Source: Tetrastigma voinierianum
Taxonomy: Eukaryota > Streptophyta > Magnoliopsida > Vitales > Vitaceae
DNA: 64,000 nucleotides
Direction: 5' to 3'
Assembly (NCBI GenBank): GCA_016808115.1
Contig: JAEQBH010004556.1
Coordinates: 1 to 64,000 of the forward strand
This document shows positions 1 to 11,987 of this stretch, piece by piece. Position 1 is the stretch's first letter. Each line of letters begins with the position of its first letter. A program made the position numbers and the translations under genes. The notes beneath the pieces were generated by a model. That model was not told the DNA's origin. It did not search any database and saw only the letters and a program-made list of their open reading frames with translations.

Positions 1-9
1 AAAACAATC

Positions 10-240
10 TTAGAGAGATACACAAGAAATTTTAACAAAGAATCCTCTCCCAAATCTAAAGAGACCAGCCCAAATAGGAAACGGCTTGAATGAAGAGTTC
101 TTTAGCCTAGGATAGGAGAAAGGTAAATGTTCAAAGACTATATGGTTCTTCTCCTTCCAAATAGACCAGATGAGACAAAGAAGCGTTACCTTCCACAACT
201 TTTTCAGTTTTTGCCTTACAGGAAAGCAAGACCATTCCAA
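10..240 (-). mobile_element. L1-type LINE, C-terminal ORF2 fragment
   Basis: The minus strand reads an open 76-codon stretch that includes WKVTLLCLIWSIWKEKNHIV. This matches the tail of plant L1-clade reverse transcriptase polyproteins, downstream of the zf-RVT domain, where a CL.W.IWKERN consensus is typical. I see no polymerase catalytic motifs upstream on the minus strand (241-1500), so the copy looks truncated or badly decayed. The element runs toward lower coordinates and is cut by the window edge. The overlapping plus-strand frame at 127-450 has no recognisable domain. Confidence 0.7.
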
Positions 241-1560
241 AAGAAGGTCCTTAATGGCAAAAGGGCATACCCAAACGAAACCTGGGACATAAATGAGGCC
301 CTCCTAGAGGCCCCAAACCGCAGTTTGGCAATTAAAGATTATCATCCAGTTTGCCGAGAACTATTGTATTTATGCTTTGAGAAAGATACCATATTTTCTT
401 GTTCCTCAAAACAATGTATGGGAGGATATGATGAAAATCGCAAAAGCTAAGAAGAATACAAAAACAAGCTTTGTTTTGCTTCTCAAAAGTCTTTGATGCT
501 TGAGGTTATGATAAAGATGGATCAAACAGGTTTCCCACAGCTTTTATGACAAGGGTTTAAGAAAAATTCACCATTGAATGGAATCAACCTGAGGCACTAG
601 AACTGGCAACAGAAAAAGAGGATCTTGCTCCCTCTACTAGTGTTGGTGTTGGAAGTATGGTATCAAAGGAATCTTGAAATTCTTATTCCCAGTGAGCAAC
701 ATCTTAGGTTCTTGAGGGACCACCTTTTAGATAGCTTAACACTCGAAAAGAGATAAAAACTCGCCTTAAACTGCCATCAGCCAGTTCACAATCACTTTCT
801 TATTCAAATGGGGAGTTCTCCGGTAAAACCTTCAAATTCTAGTTGTTACGATCTCTCTTTTTAGGTATTATCGGGAGGATGAGACCAGGTGTATGCCTCC
901 AATCCGGCACTGAACCTTACTTTTGAGCTAAATTGGTTTGGCCTCAGTTTATTTTTCCTACTCCTCTGATGTCAAGTTCCCATTTATATCGTTTTATCAT
1001 TGGAGGTTTGTCCTTGGTGAGCTATGGCCTATTTTAGGCTTCATCATATAATTCATTTTCCATGATTCCTTAGCTTTACTATGAAGTCTATAAGAGCGTT
1101 AAATAAACTCCACAGGATTATCTCTTTAAGATTTTTCCCTTTCTCATGTTAACATGGCCATCTTCAAAAGTAAACTAAACCTATTGCTAAAGATCAATCA
1201 AGTTTAAATCAAGCTGCTTCACAAGGAAATGCCAGTAATATACATATTTTTCCCAAGCTTTTACTTCAGGCGAAATTGGAGCAGTCAATAATGTGCCAAC
1301 TTTCCATCAATTACTCAAATACTAAACAAATATAGAGTTGACTAGTAATCATACAAGTATAAGTTAAATTTCTTCCAAATCAACAATCCCGGAATAATAA
1401 CCTAATTTAGTCTAGTTCTTAAGAGTAAATAGAGGCTTCATAATCATCAACGATGTCTCCGAGTAGCCTCTTTTTCTTTTCAATGCATATGAAGAAGAAA
1501 AGGGCAAAATGGGTCATAACCCATGTAAACAGGAAGTTCAATCAAAATACACAAAAGTAA
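241..1560. other. No gene recognised; intergenic or decayed repeat
   Basis: AT-rich sequence with short broken frames on both strands and no domain, splice pattern or terminal repeat that I can recognise. It may include older parts of the LINE at the left edge, but I cannot align it by eye. Confidence 0.4.
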
Positions 1561-1562
1561 AA

Positions 1563-1785
1563 CATATTTTTGTGTGTATAAAATAAAATACTCACATAAT
1601 CACATCCTGTTCAAACAAGCAGGGACATCTCTTTAATCTCGGTAAAAGAGGTTTTTAACCGATCACATGTTCTATCATATTTTTGGGTGTGTATAAAATA
1701 TAATACTCACGCTCTGTTCATACATGCAGAGACATCACTATAATCTAAGTAAAAGATGTTTTATAACCTATCACATGTTATAAGG
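1563..1785. repeat. Two-copy tandem repeat, about 113-bp period
   Basis: The first copy begins with catatttttgtgtgtataaa at 1563 and the second with a near-identical string at 1676. Both contain tactcac, then a version of gacatct...taatct, then a run ending in atcacatgtt. The copies differ by point changes and small indels. No coding content. Confidence 0.75.
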
Positions 1786-2655
1786 TTCGTTCCTTCCTAA
1801 CATTTGAAGGCACTAGAACATGCACAACCCTTCATCCACTCCATGATAAAATTCCTATGCCACCAAGGGGAGGCCTTGAAAAGATTTTGACAGCACCAGA
1901 TAATTCTAGAGTCTAGACCTAGGTCTTCAAAGGATGGATCAAAAGATGGTGTACATAAACCATGTCCCAACCTCTAGATTAAGGTGGTCCATTCCTAACA
2001 ACCACCCGAACAAAGACAGCTACCCACAAAAGGCAGCAAAATCATTAATGCAAACTGGTGGTAGGGTTAAGAAATAGATATTATCTACGCTCACAACCAC
2101 CATGTTTGGATGATCTAACAGCAAGAGCAACTCATGGAATTAATGCTCATGTATGTACCACTAAAAGCTGCAATTTCTACCCGAAAAATAACAATCTTAG
2201 GTTCACCAAAGATCATATTGAACTCGAGCTAAGGCTGTGGAAAATCTCAGCTGGACCTATATGTTAATGGTGCATAAATATAAAATGAGTAAAACAAGAA
2301 AGATAGAGTTGATAAAGTATAAACATGACAATAAAATCCTAGTTTAAATTGATTTTCAATTGCTTATACTAAAAAACTTTTAACATTACTGCAGAATATA
2401 GAGCAAGTTTATATCGTTTCTCTCACTTATTTCAGCTTCTATTCATGCATTATTTTTTTTACTATTTGCCAAGATATGCTTGACAAATATAGAAAGTGAA
2501 CTTTAGGCATAAAAAACACAAAGTGCGTAAGCTGTAGAAAGGCTTAACGCCTTACAAAACCTTGGAAAAATGACCCGACATCATCCAACCAGCCTCAGTC
2601 ACATCTACAATACCACTTGCAATGATACTGTTTAATTTATCCAAAAACAAAATAA
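1786..2655. other. No gene recognised
   Basis: Intergenic AT-rich DNA. A 69-codon frame at 2058-2267 shows no domain and is probably chance. Confidence 0.4.
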
Positions 2656-2672
2656 TTAGTTAATGAGAATCC

Positions 2673-2840
2673 AACATGAGGGGTAGCTCAATTGGTTTTG
2701 CCTTGGGTTTACTCCCTAATGATCACCGGTTCGAGTCCCCTCAAGGTCACCGGAGGTTTACTCGGCCATTAACTTCAGGGCCCCATGTTATTAGTCCAAG
2801 TGCACGTAAGATGGCCCGGACACCCACAGTTATCAAAAAT
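2673..2840 (+). mobile_element. tRNA-derived SINE (Au-like), full length with TSD
   Basis: The 5' part has a pol III A box (gggtagctcaattggt) and a B box (ccggttcgagtcccctc), as in a tRNA-derived SINE head. The 3' body contains attagtccaagtgcacgtaa and ggcccggacaccc, like the Au-type SINE body of many angiosperms. A 17-bp target duplication with one mismatch flanks it: ttagttaatgagaatcc at 2656-2672 and ttagttaattagaatcc at 2841-2857. A second member of the family lies on the minus strand at 58593-58786. It is not a functional tRNA, because it has no cloverleaf 3' half. Confidence 0.85.
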
Positions 2841-2857
2841 TTAGTTAATTAGAATCC

Positions 2858-3790
2858 TGAGAATTTAATGTCTTAACCGGAATATCTATCTAATTTTCTG
2901 ACTCAGACAGAACCCAAAGACGTAAACCTGGAAGAAGAAAAAATCTTTCCATTTTGATGTCAGGATAAGTTTTATACTGACATCAATGCAAACAAAATTA
3001 ATCTCAGATCCCTGAGAGCTTCCGAAGACATCAAAGCTTAAACAATGATTACAAATACATTATTTCTACCTTCATCATCATTTCCAAAATCTAATAGTAA
3101 ATCAACCTTGATTTGATAAGGTGAAATCATAGAGCTGAACCAGTTCAGTACCTTGATACACCAAATACTCAACCAGTTTCTAGTATCAGACCATTTAATC
3201 AATACAAACTTGGAATCCAGCTTCCTCACTATATTCAAAGGTTCCTTCCTGCGTTCTCGCATTAACACTGACCAAAACAAATTCTACAATGGTAGACAGA
3301 GAAAGCAGGCAAAATGCCCAAAAAAAAAAAAAAAAAAAAATCATATCTGTGAACCCCATCAAAATCCCAACTTCCTGATGATCATTGCAGGGTCCATCAT
3401 AGAAGGCACTTAAATCAGAACCCATTTCCCCAAACTTCAAAATCTCAGCAGAAGTCAAAGCCAGTATTAAAAAAAAAGGAAAAGAGATAATCAGAGATTA
3501 ACCTAACATGAATAGAACTATATTGTATACATACTATGGTTATTTTAGAAGAAGTCAAGAGTACATGTGTAGAAAATTCTATAATAAATTAACTAAACCC
3601 TACCCATACACAAAATTAATCAAGCTCACATCCGAGCACCACAATTTCTAAACAAGAACTCCAATTTCACAGATCTGAAGAGTCAATGTCAATATCAATC
3701 CAACAAGCAAAAATCAAACAACTACCCACCAAGAAAATCAGATGATCCCAAATTTTCCATAAGAATGAAAAGAACAGAAAATTTTCATAC
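2858..3790. other. Intergenic, or intron of the hydrolase gene
   Basis: Downstream (minus sense) of the hydrolase exon. I looked for later exons of that family on the minus strand and found none with confidence. A poly-A run at 3319-3340 interrupts the sequence. The minus-strand frames at 3038-3280 and 3195-3458 show no domain. Confidence 0.4.
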
Positions 3791-4129
3791 CTGCCCAGAA
3801 CCCACCAACAAAATCCTATCCGACGAAGATTGTCACAGACCCATTTGCAGACAGCAACCACATCCTTGACTTCCGAAACCCGGTAGAGAACCCCTTCCGG
3901 TGGATCTTCCGGCGCCTCTCATGTCGAAGGTCACAGCTCTGTAGCCTTTTTCTGCTAACCCAAGAGCAATCCCCTTCAAGAGGGCCTGACAACCACCCAA
4001 GAGTGAGTAAGGATGAACAAGAACAACCACCAAGTTGTCCTTGATCTCCTCCCTTGGTTTGAAGACCTTTGTATGGAGTTTGATACCATCACTGGTTTCA
4101 ACTGTGGAGGACTCAACCAGACAGGCCAT
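3791..4129 (-). pseudogene. Alpha/beta-hydrolase fold protein, first exon, frame broken
   Basis: The minus strand begins MACLVESSTVETSDGIKLHT and continues through LVVVLVHPYSLLGGCQALL and YRAVTFDMRGAGRSTGR. This is the N-terminal beta-strand and oxyanion-loop region of a small plant alpha/beta-hydrolase. The frame is lost after GSLPGF near 3885. The expected continuation VVAVCKWVCDNL is found in another frame (3818-3860), and a second slip of one base lies near 3827. The exon then meets a good donor, CAG|GTATG, at 3791/3790. The nucleophile-elbow region and the rest of the family's usual length of about 220 residues are not recognisable further along the minus strand. It is either a pseudogene or a gene with sequence errors whose later exons are diverged or far away. 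The start was chosen as the first ATG before the conserved block. Confidence 0.7.
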
Positions 4130-4700
4130 GTAAAGAGAATGAGAGAAGTGTTGTTCTTTTGGATGGAATGATTTAAGACTTGGGTCATCAAAGTTGTTGG
4201 CTGGTTTTGTGGTAGATTGGAAACCTGCTTCTGCACAAACATAATTTCAATTTGGTTTAGAAAAGGGGGATGGATGATTCTCTTGCAATTGCCTATGTAA
4301 AACATTTCTTTTGCCATATAACATTTTCTTTTTTCCCATCTTTATATCATATTATATTATTTTTGTTAGACAATATTGTTTCAATTTCTTTTTATAATAG
4401 TATCATCGATCATGAAAATGATATGATTGAAATATCTTTTATTTCGTTGATGTCTTGAGTTCGAGTCTTGAGAATGCAACAGTATAATGTAATAGAATTT
4501 TATCGTTTTTTTGGCCTCTTCCAATTTGTATGAGGATTAGTTTGAATTTGGAATGATTTAAAGATACATTTCATGTATGCATGGGCCCTTTTGTCGATTA
4601 TACACGCAACTAATCTAGATTAGTGCTGAGATTAAACTAAAATAAAACCTCCAATACTTCAAACTTGGATTATTAGGTTAAACCTCAATCCTAATAGGCT
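4130..4700. other. 5' flank of hydrolase exon; possible SINE remnant
   Basis: AT-rich flank. Around 4450-4500 a B-box-like gagttcgagtcttgaga is followed by a tail reading tataatgtaatagaatttta. A similar tail occurs at 56568-56590 after another B-box-like string, which suggests an old second SINE family. No A box is clear here. Confidence 0.3.
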
Positions 4701-4714
4701 TATTGATTTGTTTC

Positions 4715-4855
4715 AAAAATCAATCAATTACAAATAATTTTCTAAAATTAAAAATATATGTCCACTCTATACTCAATCTTGAAACAAATCAATCAATTAC
4801 ATATAATTTTCTTAAAGAAAGAATATATGTCCTCTTTATACTCAATCTTAATCAT
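4715..4855. repeat. Two-copy tandem repeat, about 69-bp period
   Basis: caatcaattac begins at 4721 and again at 4790. Each is followed by ataattttct, then atatatgtcc and tatactcaatctt. A simple local tandem duplication. No coding content. Confidence 0.7.
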
Positions 4856-5591
4856 GTAAATGTCCTTCCCTCATGGGCTGAAGGGTCCTATCCTCAAGGA
4901 TGAAAGTCTGGATAATATTTATGTAATTTTTTTAAATACTAGTTGTAATTAATAATATTATCATAAGTAAGAAGACATTTTTAAAATTATTCAATTAAAG
5001 TGTTAAATATAGAATATGTATAATGTTATTCTATTATTTTTGAATACATTATAGTGATAAGGTAGTAAATTGTTTCCTGAGATTTGAAATTATTGATCCT
5101 TCTTATTCCTTATGTCTATTAGAAACTTTATATGCACTACGACTTGAACTGTGGAATGCTCTACCACTTTAAAATTATTCAATCAAAGTGTTAAATATAG
5201 TATATGTAAACTATTAATTTAAGATTTGATTTTTATTATTTTTGTTTTCTTTCTTTCTTATTTTTTCCATAAATTTCAAAAATCAAATAAATCCTTAAAT
5301 TTTAAATTGTTTTTGTTTTAAAATCACATTTTAAATAAATTAATAAAGAATCTACATATTTATTTAATTTTAAAATAACAAAGAAAATCAAAAAGTAATT
5401 TAGAAGATGGAAAAGAAAAGAAATATTTAAAATGATGATTTGATTAAAAGACTCTCATTATTTTTTTTAAAAATCCATATATTTTTAAAGATATAAAAAG
5501 AATTAAATATTATAATGAATTGATGACATTTTTTTCCAAATAGATTATTTAAAAAAATAGAAGAAATATTATATTTACAAATATATAATAA
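4856..5591. other. AT-rich intergenic DNA
   Basis: No gene recognised. A short dispersed direct repeat (attattcaa-t-aaagtgttaaatata) occurs near 4987 and 5168. Sequence just before 5592 does not resemble the virus, so host or unrelated DNA appears to resume here. Confidence 0.4.
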
Positions 5592-5697
5592 GAGAGGGCT
5601 ATGAGAAAGTGATAAAAAAGTTTTATAAGTCCTACTCAAGGATTTCCTTATTCTCATATGACCCTTTTTTTTTTTAAAGAGATTTACAAATTCTTTT
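5592..5697 (-). repeat. Inverted viral leader copy, PBS-proximal part
   Basis: The reverse complement closely matches the plus-strand viral leader at about 13355-13488, including the poly-A run, ggtcatatga, gagtaggac and ccctctcttattat. Homology stops immediately before the primer-binding site seen in the plus copy. The same inverted copy resumes at 12437 on the far side of the copia element, so 5592-5697 and 12437-12825 are one sequence split by that insertion. Confidence 0.8.
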
Positions 5698-6135
5698 TGT
5701 TGGATCTGATTTAACCAGCTGGAATCTTGTGGTAGAAACGTAAGCAAATATTAATGGGAGAAAAGCGCCAAATTCATCGCTGGAATCCATGGATCTCTTT
5801 CTTTGTTGATGCGGAATTGATGAAGAGGCTTACTTGAGAAGGCCGTCTGAATCTTATAGAAACGGCCCAAGCTGGGCGGAACATATGAGATTCTGAGTCA
5901 AACACCTCGAAAACCTTAGAAGGTGTACGTATGTGATAGAAATGTAGGGTTGGGAGGGACTTGAGGGCACTCTTAAATAGAGTTAGACCACGGGTACCAT
6001 GCTTAGTAGAGTGAACTCGGCCGCCTTCTTGATCCATATAATTTATTAAGAAGCCCAGTAACCTCATGAATTAGACCCGAGGAATTAAATTCAATTTTGA
6101 ATTCCAATTAATGAAGCCCTTAATGAAAACCTTAC
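5698..6135 (-). repeat. 3' LTR of copia element
   Basis: It shares with 11988-12431 long matching blocks, including ctggaatccatggatctctt, ttgttgatgcggaattgatg, gtgatagaaatgta, ttagaccacg, ataatttattaagaagccc and aatgaaaacctta. Differences are mostly short insertions and deletions. Confidence 0.88.
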
Positions 6136-7599
6136 GTTCTCAGCAGGGCGATATTAGTGAAACAAAGCGTAATGCCTTTTATATTGGTGTAGAGATTTAT
6201 TACTTAATAATTCGATCAGATCCAGCCAAGTCCTCGAACAACTGAATCGTAGCGTGGTACATATGTTCGCATGACACTTGTAGTCATGAGTGCTTTCAAC
6301 TGCGATATGGATTCAATGGTAGTGTGTTTAAATGGACAATACCTCGTAATGAATCTTGTGTGTTATGCATTTTGTTCAGTCAAGGAATTCTATATCACTT
6401 AAGTATACTTAAGCAGTGTGTCGAGAGAATATCCATTATGGTTCCAGCGAACTTTGTATATATATTCTGTGATAGGTAAGCTTTCTTATCATGTAACAAA
6501 ATATCTTGTGGTAATGTCGAGAATGCCCCATAGCCTTTATTCAAGGTTTACCACGATGCCTTGATATTTACAACAATTATATGTCTTCGACTCGATAAAC
6601 TACGTTCACTTAAAATCATTGAATCACGAAAGAGTTGTCTAATTAATTATTACAAAAAATGTAATGTAGTGAATTCAACCTTTATTAAACGGCTTAAAAC
6701 TTAGCTCGTGCAATTCCACGATTATCCATGATACTCTAGCCCGTATTAATGACATGTCGTTCGAATACGAGGCGAAGGCCTTTAGTTAGCCAGATCTGCA
6801 ATCATATCATCGTTGATATGTGCTCCAACACGCGTCAGTTTTGAACTTTCCTTTATGGTCGGGTATTTGACCTCCATGTGTTTAAATACCTTGAGACCTC
6901 ATTGTTAATAAACAACCTTTGATTCTTGTCTGTCTGATTGTATGGGCACATCCACGAAATCAAACACAGGTTAACTCCTTAATAAGGTTTCGAATTGAAT
7001 TGCTTGAGTAGTTCTTTGAAAAGCATGCTCTGAACTAGCTTGCATGGTAGAGGATCTTGATTAATTTACGTTTTACCGGCACCCAATGATCTTAGCCTCC
7101 TGTAGCTTAAAGATATAGTAGGTTGTTGACTTCTTTTCATCGACAGCGTGAGAGTACGAATCGAATACCCGACTAATTTGTAGGTCTGAACATGTTTGTA
7201 AATCAACATATAGTCTTTTGTCCTCTTGAGTACCTCGTAACCTTCTTGGCGGCCTTGATGATCATGTCACGGGTTTGGTGATATCTGCCTAGAAGTCTGT
7301 TCTGAAAAGCGATATCGGGCCTAGTGCATACTTGAGCATACATAATATCTGAGTGCACTAGCATAAGGTATGTTCTTCATTTGGGCTTTCATATACGAGA
7401 TAGGGGACATTTGTGATGGGCTGACTTATCACCTTTAGGGCGGGAGCAATTCTGGCTTACATGGTCCATGTTGGATGCTACAAACCACGATCAACATATG
7501 CCCTCGAGATAAACCCGATATGAGTCTGCGAGCGATCCTATGAATGTGCACAGAGACGAAAGACGCTTACTTTGAGGTCCTTAATATCGAAGTTATTTA

Positions 7600-8190
7600 T
7601 GACATCAAACTTTTGTAAATGCAGTAAACAGGAGTCACTTTGCTACTGGCAGGATATCATCCACATAGAGTAGGAAAATGAATTTCCTGACCTTGTAGTA
7701 TATACATTGATACATGATTCTCGACAAAACCATATGAAACATGACCTTTATGAAACTTTAAGTACCATTGTCACAGAAGCTTGCTTGAGACCATAAATAG
7801 ACTTTCGATCACATCTGAGTTTACAGATCATTTGTCAAAGCCGGGTTTGCATCATATAGACTTCTTCATTAAGGTCTCCATTGAGAAGAGCGGTTTAGCA
7901 TTAATGCAGTTATGCTTCCAGTATCGAAATATTATTAATCTGTGATCATGCTGAAAGAATCTTTAAAGGAAATTGGAGAAAAGGTTGCTTCATAGTCACT
8001 CCTTCTCGAGTGAAACCTTTAGGCTACCGGTCACGGCTTTAAACTTCTCGATCTTTCCTTTATGGTCCTTTTAGTCTTATACACCCGTTTCGCGATGATA
8101 GGTCTATGACCTTCGGAGTAATTCAATAAGTTCGAACTCAGTTATACCTCGTAGATTGAATTTCATCTCTCATTGCATCCAATCCACAGT
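7600..8190 (-). pseudogene. Copia reverse transcriptase remnant
   Basis: On the minus strand DAMRDEIQST and, in another frame, KRVYKTKRTIK mark the start of the RVT_2 domain (about 8010-8190). The catalytic YVDDIL motif is encoded at about 7652-7669, preceded by MYQCIYYKVRKFIFLL. Frameshifts separate the blocks. Copia RNase H should follow at lower coordinates (6200-7300), but I could not identify its catalytic residues. Confidence 0.75.
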
Positions 8191-8895
8191 TCTGGCGAGG
8201 ACGAAGCAGCTTCTCATGAAGTTATTGGATCAGTCCACGGAAGCGAATGTCGTGAATCTTGCTCTCAATATAGACTAAATAATTAAATTGGTATTCTTTG
8301 GTCGTCTCTCCTAGTGGATCTCCTTCTTGGAGTAATAATAATACATTCTGCTGAGCCTTGATGAACTTAATTAGGAGTTGTCTCATGTGGGATCCCTAAT
8401 AGTCTCAGCCAGTTGAAATGGTGTGTGGGAGTTTCTGATTATACGTATGGGAGGAGATACGAGATACCACATTACTTATCGTCTTATCATCCTCGTGAGT
8501 CACGTGAGACGTTTGCTTCTCTTAAAGCCACATGACTCCAAAAAGCTTGGGCATGCGTGATTAGCGATTCTTGGCCTCCATTGGGATTATAGAACCTATA
8601 TCCTTCGAATATTCAGGGTAAGATCTGAGAATAACCTGTAATTAGTTACGAGTCAACTTACTTAATGTTGGATTATATAACCTTATACTAGCCACAGGGA
8701 CATCCCCAAACCTTAAGATGATTTAAGCTAGGCTTTCGCCCGGTCCATAACTGAGGAGTTAATCGACCGGCTTTGTAGGTACACGATTCAAAATGTACAA
8801 GGCTGTTTCAAAGCTTCACCCAGCTAGAAAGCGGAGTAAATTTGTCCTACTTATCATCACTCTTACCATTTTAGCAAGAGTGCGATTCTTTAAAT

Positions 8896-9114
8896 TTATC
8901 TTAATTTGTCGGGACTCCCGGGCATAGTAAAGCGTACCTTATCCCGAGAATCATAAGTATTTGGCGAATGGCCCCTTAGGTGTCCGTCGCCATGCTTGCC
9001 ATAATACTCTCCACACCGGTCGGATCTAACAACCTTTATGACTTTTCCCCGGTGTTTCTGGCCGGTCAGAAAAATCTTGAATTTTTTCAAGAGACTGGAC
9101 TTTTCTTTAATCAA
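8896..9114 (-). pseudogene. Copia integrase core fragment
   Basis: Open on the minus strand: it begins MIKEKSSLLKKFKIFLTGQK and continues KVIKVVRSDRCGEYYGKHGD, ending near FTMPGSP. The RSD.GGEY block contains an aspartate of the copia integrase catalytic triad, and the YTMPGTP-like block follows it in this family. It lies upstream of RT in the reading direction, as expected for copia rather than gypsy. Confidence 0.85.
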
Positions 9115-9869
9115 GTATAAATAACCATATGGGAATAGTCATCAATAAATGTGATGAAATAAAAACTTACCGCAAGGTTTCCACATAAAATTTCAGCTTA
9201 TATCAAGTGTGAATGACTTCCAGTAGTCGGAACTCTGATTTGCCGATTTTCTTTCTTATCTTGGTCATTTTACCCCTGACGAGGCGGACGGGGATATTAG
9301 TCTTTATTAGCCTTTCTACTCTATCCTTAGGAGAAATATGGCCCGAAGTCGTTTATGCCATAATGCATAAGGTCTTCCTTAGGTAGTGGTCTCTTATAAA
9401 AACGGCCTTTTGGTAGTATAAAGCTACGTATATGTCATCGGGAGATAAACTTAATCACATATAATCCATTGGACGTATGACAATACTTGACCTTATTTGA
9501 ATTAAGAAATATTGAAATAATATTGCTCTTAATTTCAAAAGAATAATCATATGAATCCAAACATGAAATCTGAAACTAAATTCCTTCTAAAGAAGGTACA
9601 TAAAATGTGTCTTCGGCCTTCGACTTAAAACGAATCTAAAACTAAGATCCATCTCCACGAACATGACTTGACCTTCGTTATTTCCCACAGTGAGCTTTGG
9701 TTCATCCTTGTTTGGCTTCTCCGGTTTATGAATCCTGTATGAGTAAGTACAACATGATTAGTTGCTCATTGTCGAAACCACGAGGTGGATGGTCTTGAGA
9801 TAGGTTGGATTCGCAGCGAACAAGTATTAAAGATCATTACTGTAAGCCCGCGCTTGGACATCAAACTTT

Positions 9870-11240
9870 GAATTTTGCAGTCCTTCTTCATGTGACCTTC
9901 TTGCTACGAAAGAGCGGCGATCGCGATCCCTTTTCAGAATGTCTTCTTTGGACTATGTTGTCGGATTATTGGGTTTCATGAGCACCTTTATGAGTTCGAC
10001 TTTTGAACTTCTTATTCTTCCTCTTATGGGACTTACGGCATATAGGCCATATATGCTTTATCCTTCTTCTTCTCTTCCCTCTTGCCACCACCCTTGCTAT
10101 CGAGTCATTCTTGACCAAGTTTCATCTTGGGAATTGTAGTTTGTCTTTATAATCTAGTCAGTGGAAGGTGTTCGGGAGCTTGATGCGCGATGCAAGCATC
10201 GGGAATGGTAACATTAAGAGCTTGGGCAGCCTTTAGGTCTATCTGGAGTTGCAATCTACAACGGTGTACCATCTGCTTAAATGTTGAAGAGCTTTTTGAA
10301 GAAGTGTTCCAACCTCGGCATTGGATGAAACTCGATTCTAGCCTGTCATTGCCGTCGTCTCATGCGGTCACGAGTCTCTTGCGAACCACTTTTCAAGTCA
10401 TGTATGGATTTCTTCATTGTCGACGAGCAAATCCTATTGCTCTGATGACATAGTCAGTTTTCTCAAATTCCCGATCATAGAGGTTTGTGATATCTGCTTG
10501 GCTTATCCATTATGGCGCCGTGTGAGCGTCAGCGGCTCCATTCAATTGAAAATCCTCTTTCCATTTCTTGAAATTCAATCCCGATGGGATCTCGGTGAAA
10601 TAAATTAAGCTCCTGAAAAATTGACTTTGAAAAATAAAACATAATGCAATCGGCATCATGTGAATACTCATAGAGAATTACATCTGTCGTCACCTTAATC
10701 ACTGGGCGAAAATATGACATGCAGTTGTACACTCTCCACATGACAACGGCCATGAGAACATATTCTAATCCTTCGGTAAATCACCACCTTTAGATTGAAC
10801 CACTAAGATCAGTCATTTCTCATTGCATGCCATCATGTATCCCTCCACGAACTAACAGATCACCTCCTTTGGGAATTATGACCATCGATAAAAGCAGGGG
10901 AGACATCCCGCCTGATATGAGAGTTGATATTTCTCAAAACCAATCGGAAATTGTCATAGCCCAGGCGGTCCTGTGATTGAATTCTTAAAAAATCACTCAC
11001 ATACGAGGATATAAGCTTTATGTATCACATTGATATATATATGTTATGCGATTATATTGTTGATCATTCATTAATAGTCGCGAATTTAGTCTCTACATAG
11101 TCCTTATGCGTGATATGCATGTTAGCTACTTTATGTATTTCCAGCCATGAAATACCATAAATACGTAGAAAATACTAATGTCTAGGTGTACTTAGGGTTC
11201 TATCGTATTTTCATATACGTAAAAGCTTGAGCATGGAAAG
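9870..11240 (-). pseudogene. Copia gag region remnant
   Basis: A zinc-knuckle-like string QEGHMKKDC lies at about 9881-9908 on the minus strand. It retains the GH...C half of a CCHC finger. Upstream gag sequence out to about 11240 shows no intact frame. The plus-strand frames at 9939-10608 are shadows. Confidence 0.5.
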
Positions 11241-11243
11241 TCT

Positions 11244-11850
11244 ATGCCACATTGTAGAAATTTGATCACGAATCTGCTTGGTGCAAAATTGCCGGAAATA
11301 CCCTCGCACGCCCTCACGCGCCCGCAGGAAGGTTCGGCGTGTGGCGTAGCGATGCGAGTGCGGGTTATTGGCCGGTCGGGTTTGTGGATTGACGGGTTGG
11401 CCGGATCGAGGTCGTGGATTGGCCGGGTCGGGTTGTGGTTGACCGGGGTGGCCGGTCGGGTCGACGAGTTGGCCGGTCGGGTCGTGACGGCGGTTGGTCC
11501 CGATATCGGTCGGTCGGTCAGTCCGCGGGTTAGGTGAAACGGCGTCATCGCTCCGTCATCAGGCGTCATCGGCCCACGTCGGCGATACGTCCTTCGCCCG
11601 CGTCGGCGTCCTCGTGAGCGGGTGACAAGCGGATCCAGGCGGTCAGTTTGGCGGGGTCGGTTGCTGGTGGCAGGTCATGGCGGCGTCGCCGATGGCGTCG
11701 GCGAGCCCGTTAGACGATGCGTGGCGTGTTGCGCGCAGCGTTTGTCGTCTTCAGCGTCGTGGTGGCGCGTGGCGGCGGTAGCGTGAGCGCGTCCGGCCAC
11801 CTCCGGCTGACGGGCATGCCGCGATGTGATCGTCTCGTGATGTAGATTTG
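11244..11850. repeat. GC-rich island with ggccggtcggg repeats in the copia leader
   Basis: About 600 bp of very high GC, rich in CpG, within an otherwise AT-rich element. ggccggtcggg or close variants recur at about 11368, 11421, 11450 and 11471. It lies between the copia PBS and gag, where the 5' untranslated leader is expected. The long frames read on both strands here are typical of GC-rich DNA lacking stop codons and show no domain. Confidence 0.6.
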
Positions 11851-11974
11851 AAATATGCAAAAATATTTAATTTTGGAGTTATCGAAAAACTCCGAAGCTG
11901 GACAGAATGCGCGATTTTCATAAAACCCAAAAAATTTTCTCAATCAGTATGTTTGAGGTTTCCTAATCATGGTT

Positions 11975-11986
11975 GGCTGTACCAAG
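11975..11986 (-). other. Copia primer-binding site, degraded
   Basis: The minus strand reads CTTGGTACAGCC directly after the LTR end ...CCAACA. This resembles the initiator-tRNA-Met-type site TGGTATCAGAGCC with internal bases missing. Its position next to the LTR supports both the call and the minus orientation. Confidence 0.6.
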
Positions 11987-11987
11987 C

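Noticed and set aside
2673..2750. Possible tRNA gene
   Set aside because: A and B boxes are present but there is no acceptor stem or complete cloverleaf, and a long body plus target duplication follow. It is a SINE.
3195..3458. Possible hydrolase exon (87 codons, minus)
   Set aside because: Does not match the expected continuation of the alpha/beta-hydrolase family and spans a poly-A tract.
11192..11569. Long overlapping frames on both strands (125 and 97 codons)
   Set aside because: GC-rich repetitive DNA with few stop codons; no domain on either strand.
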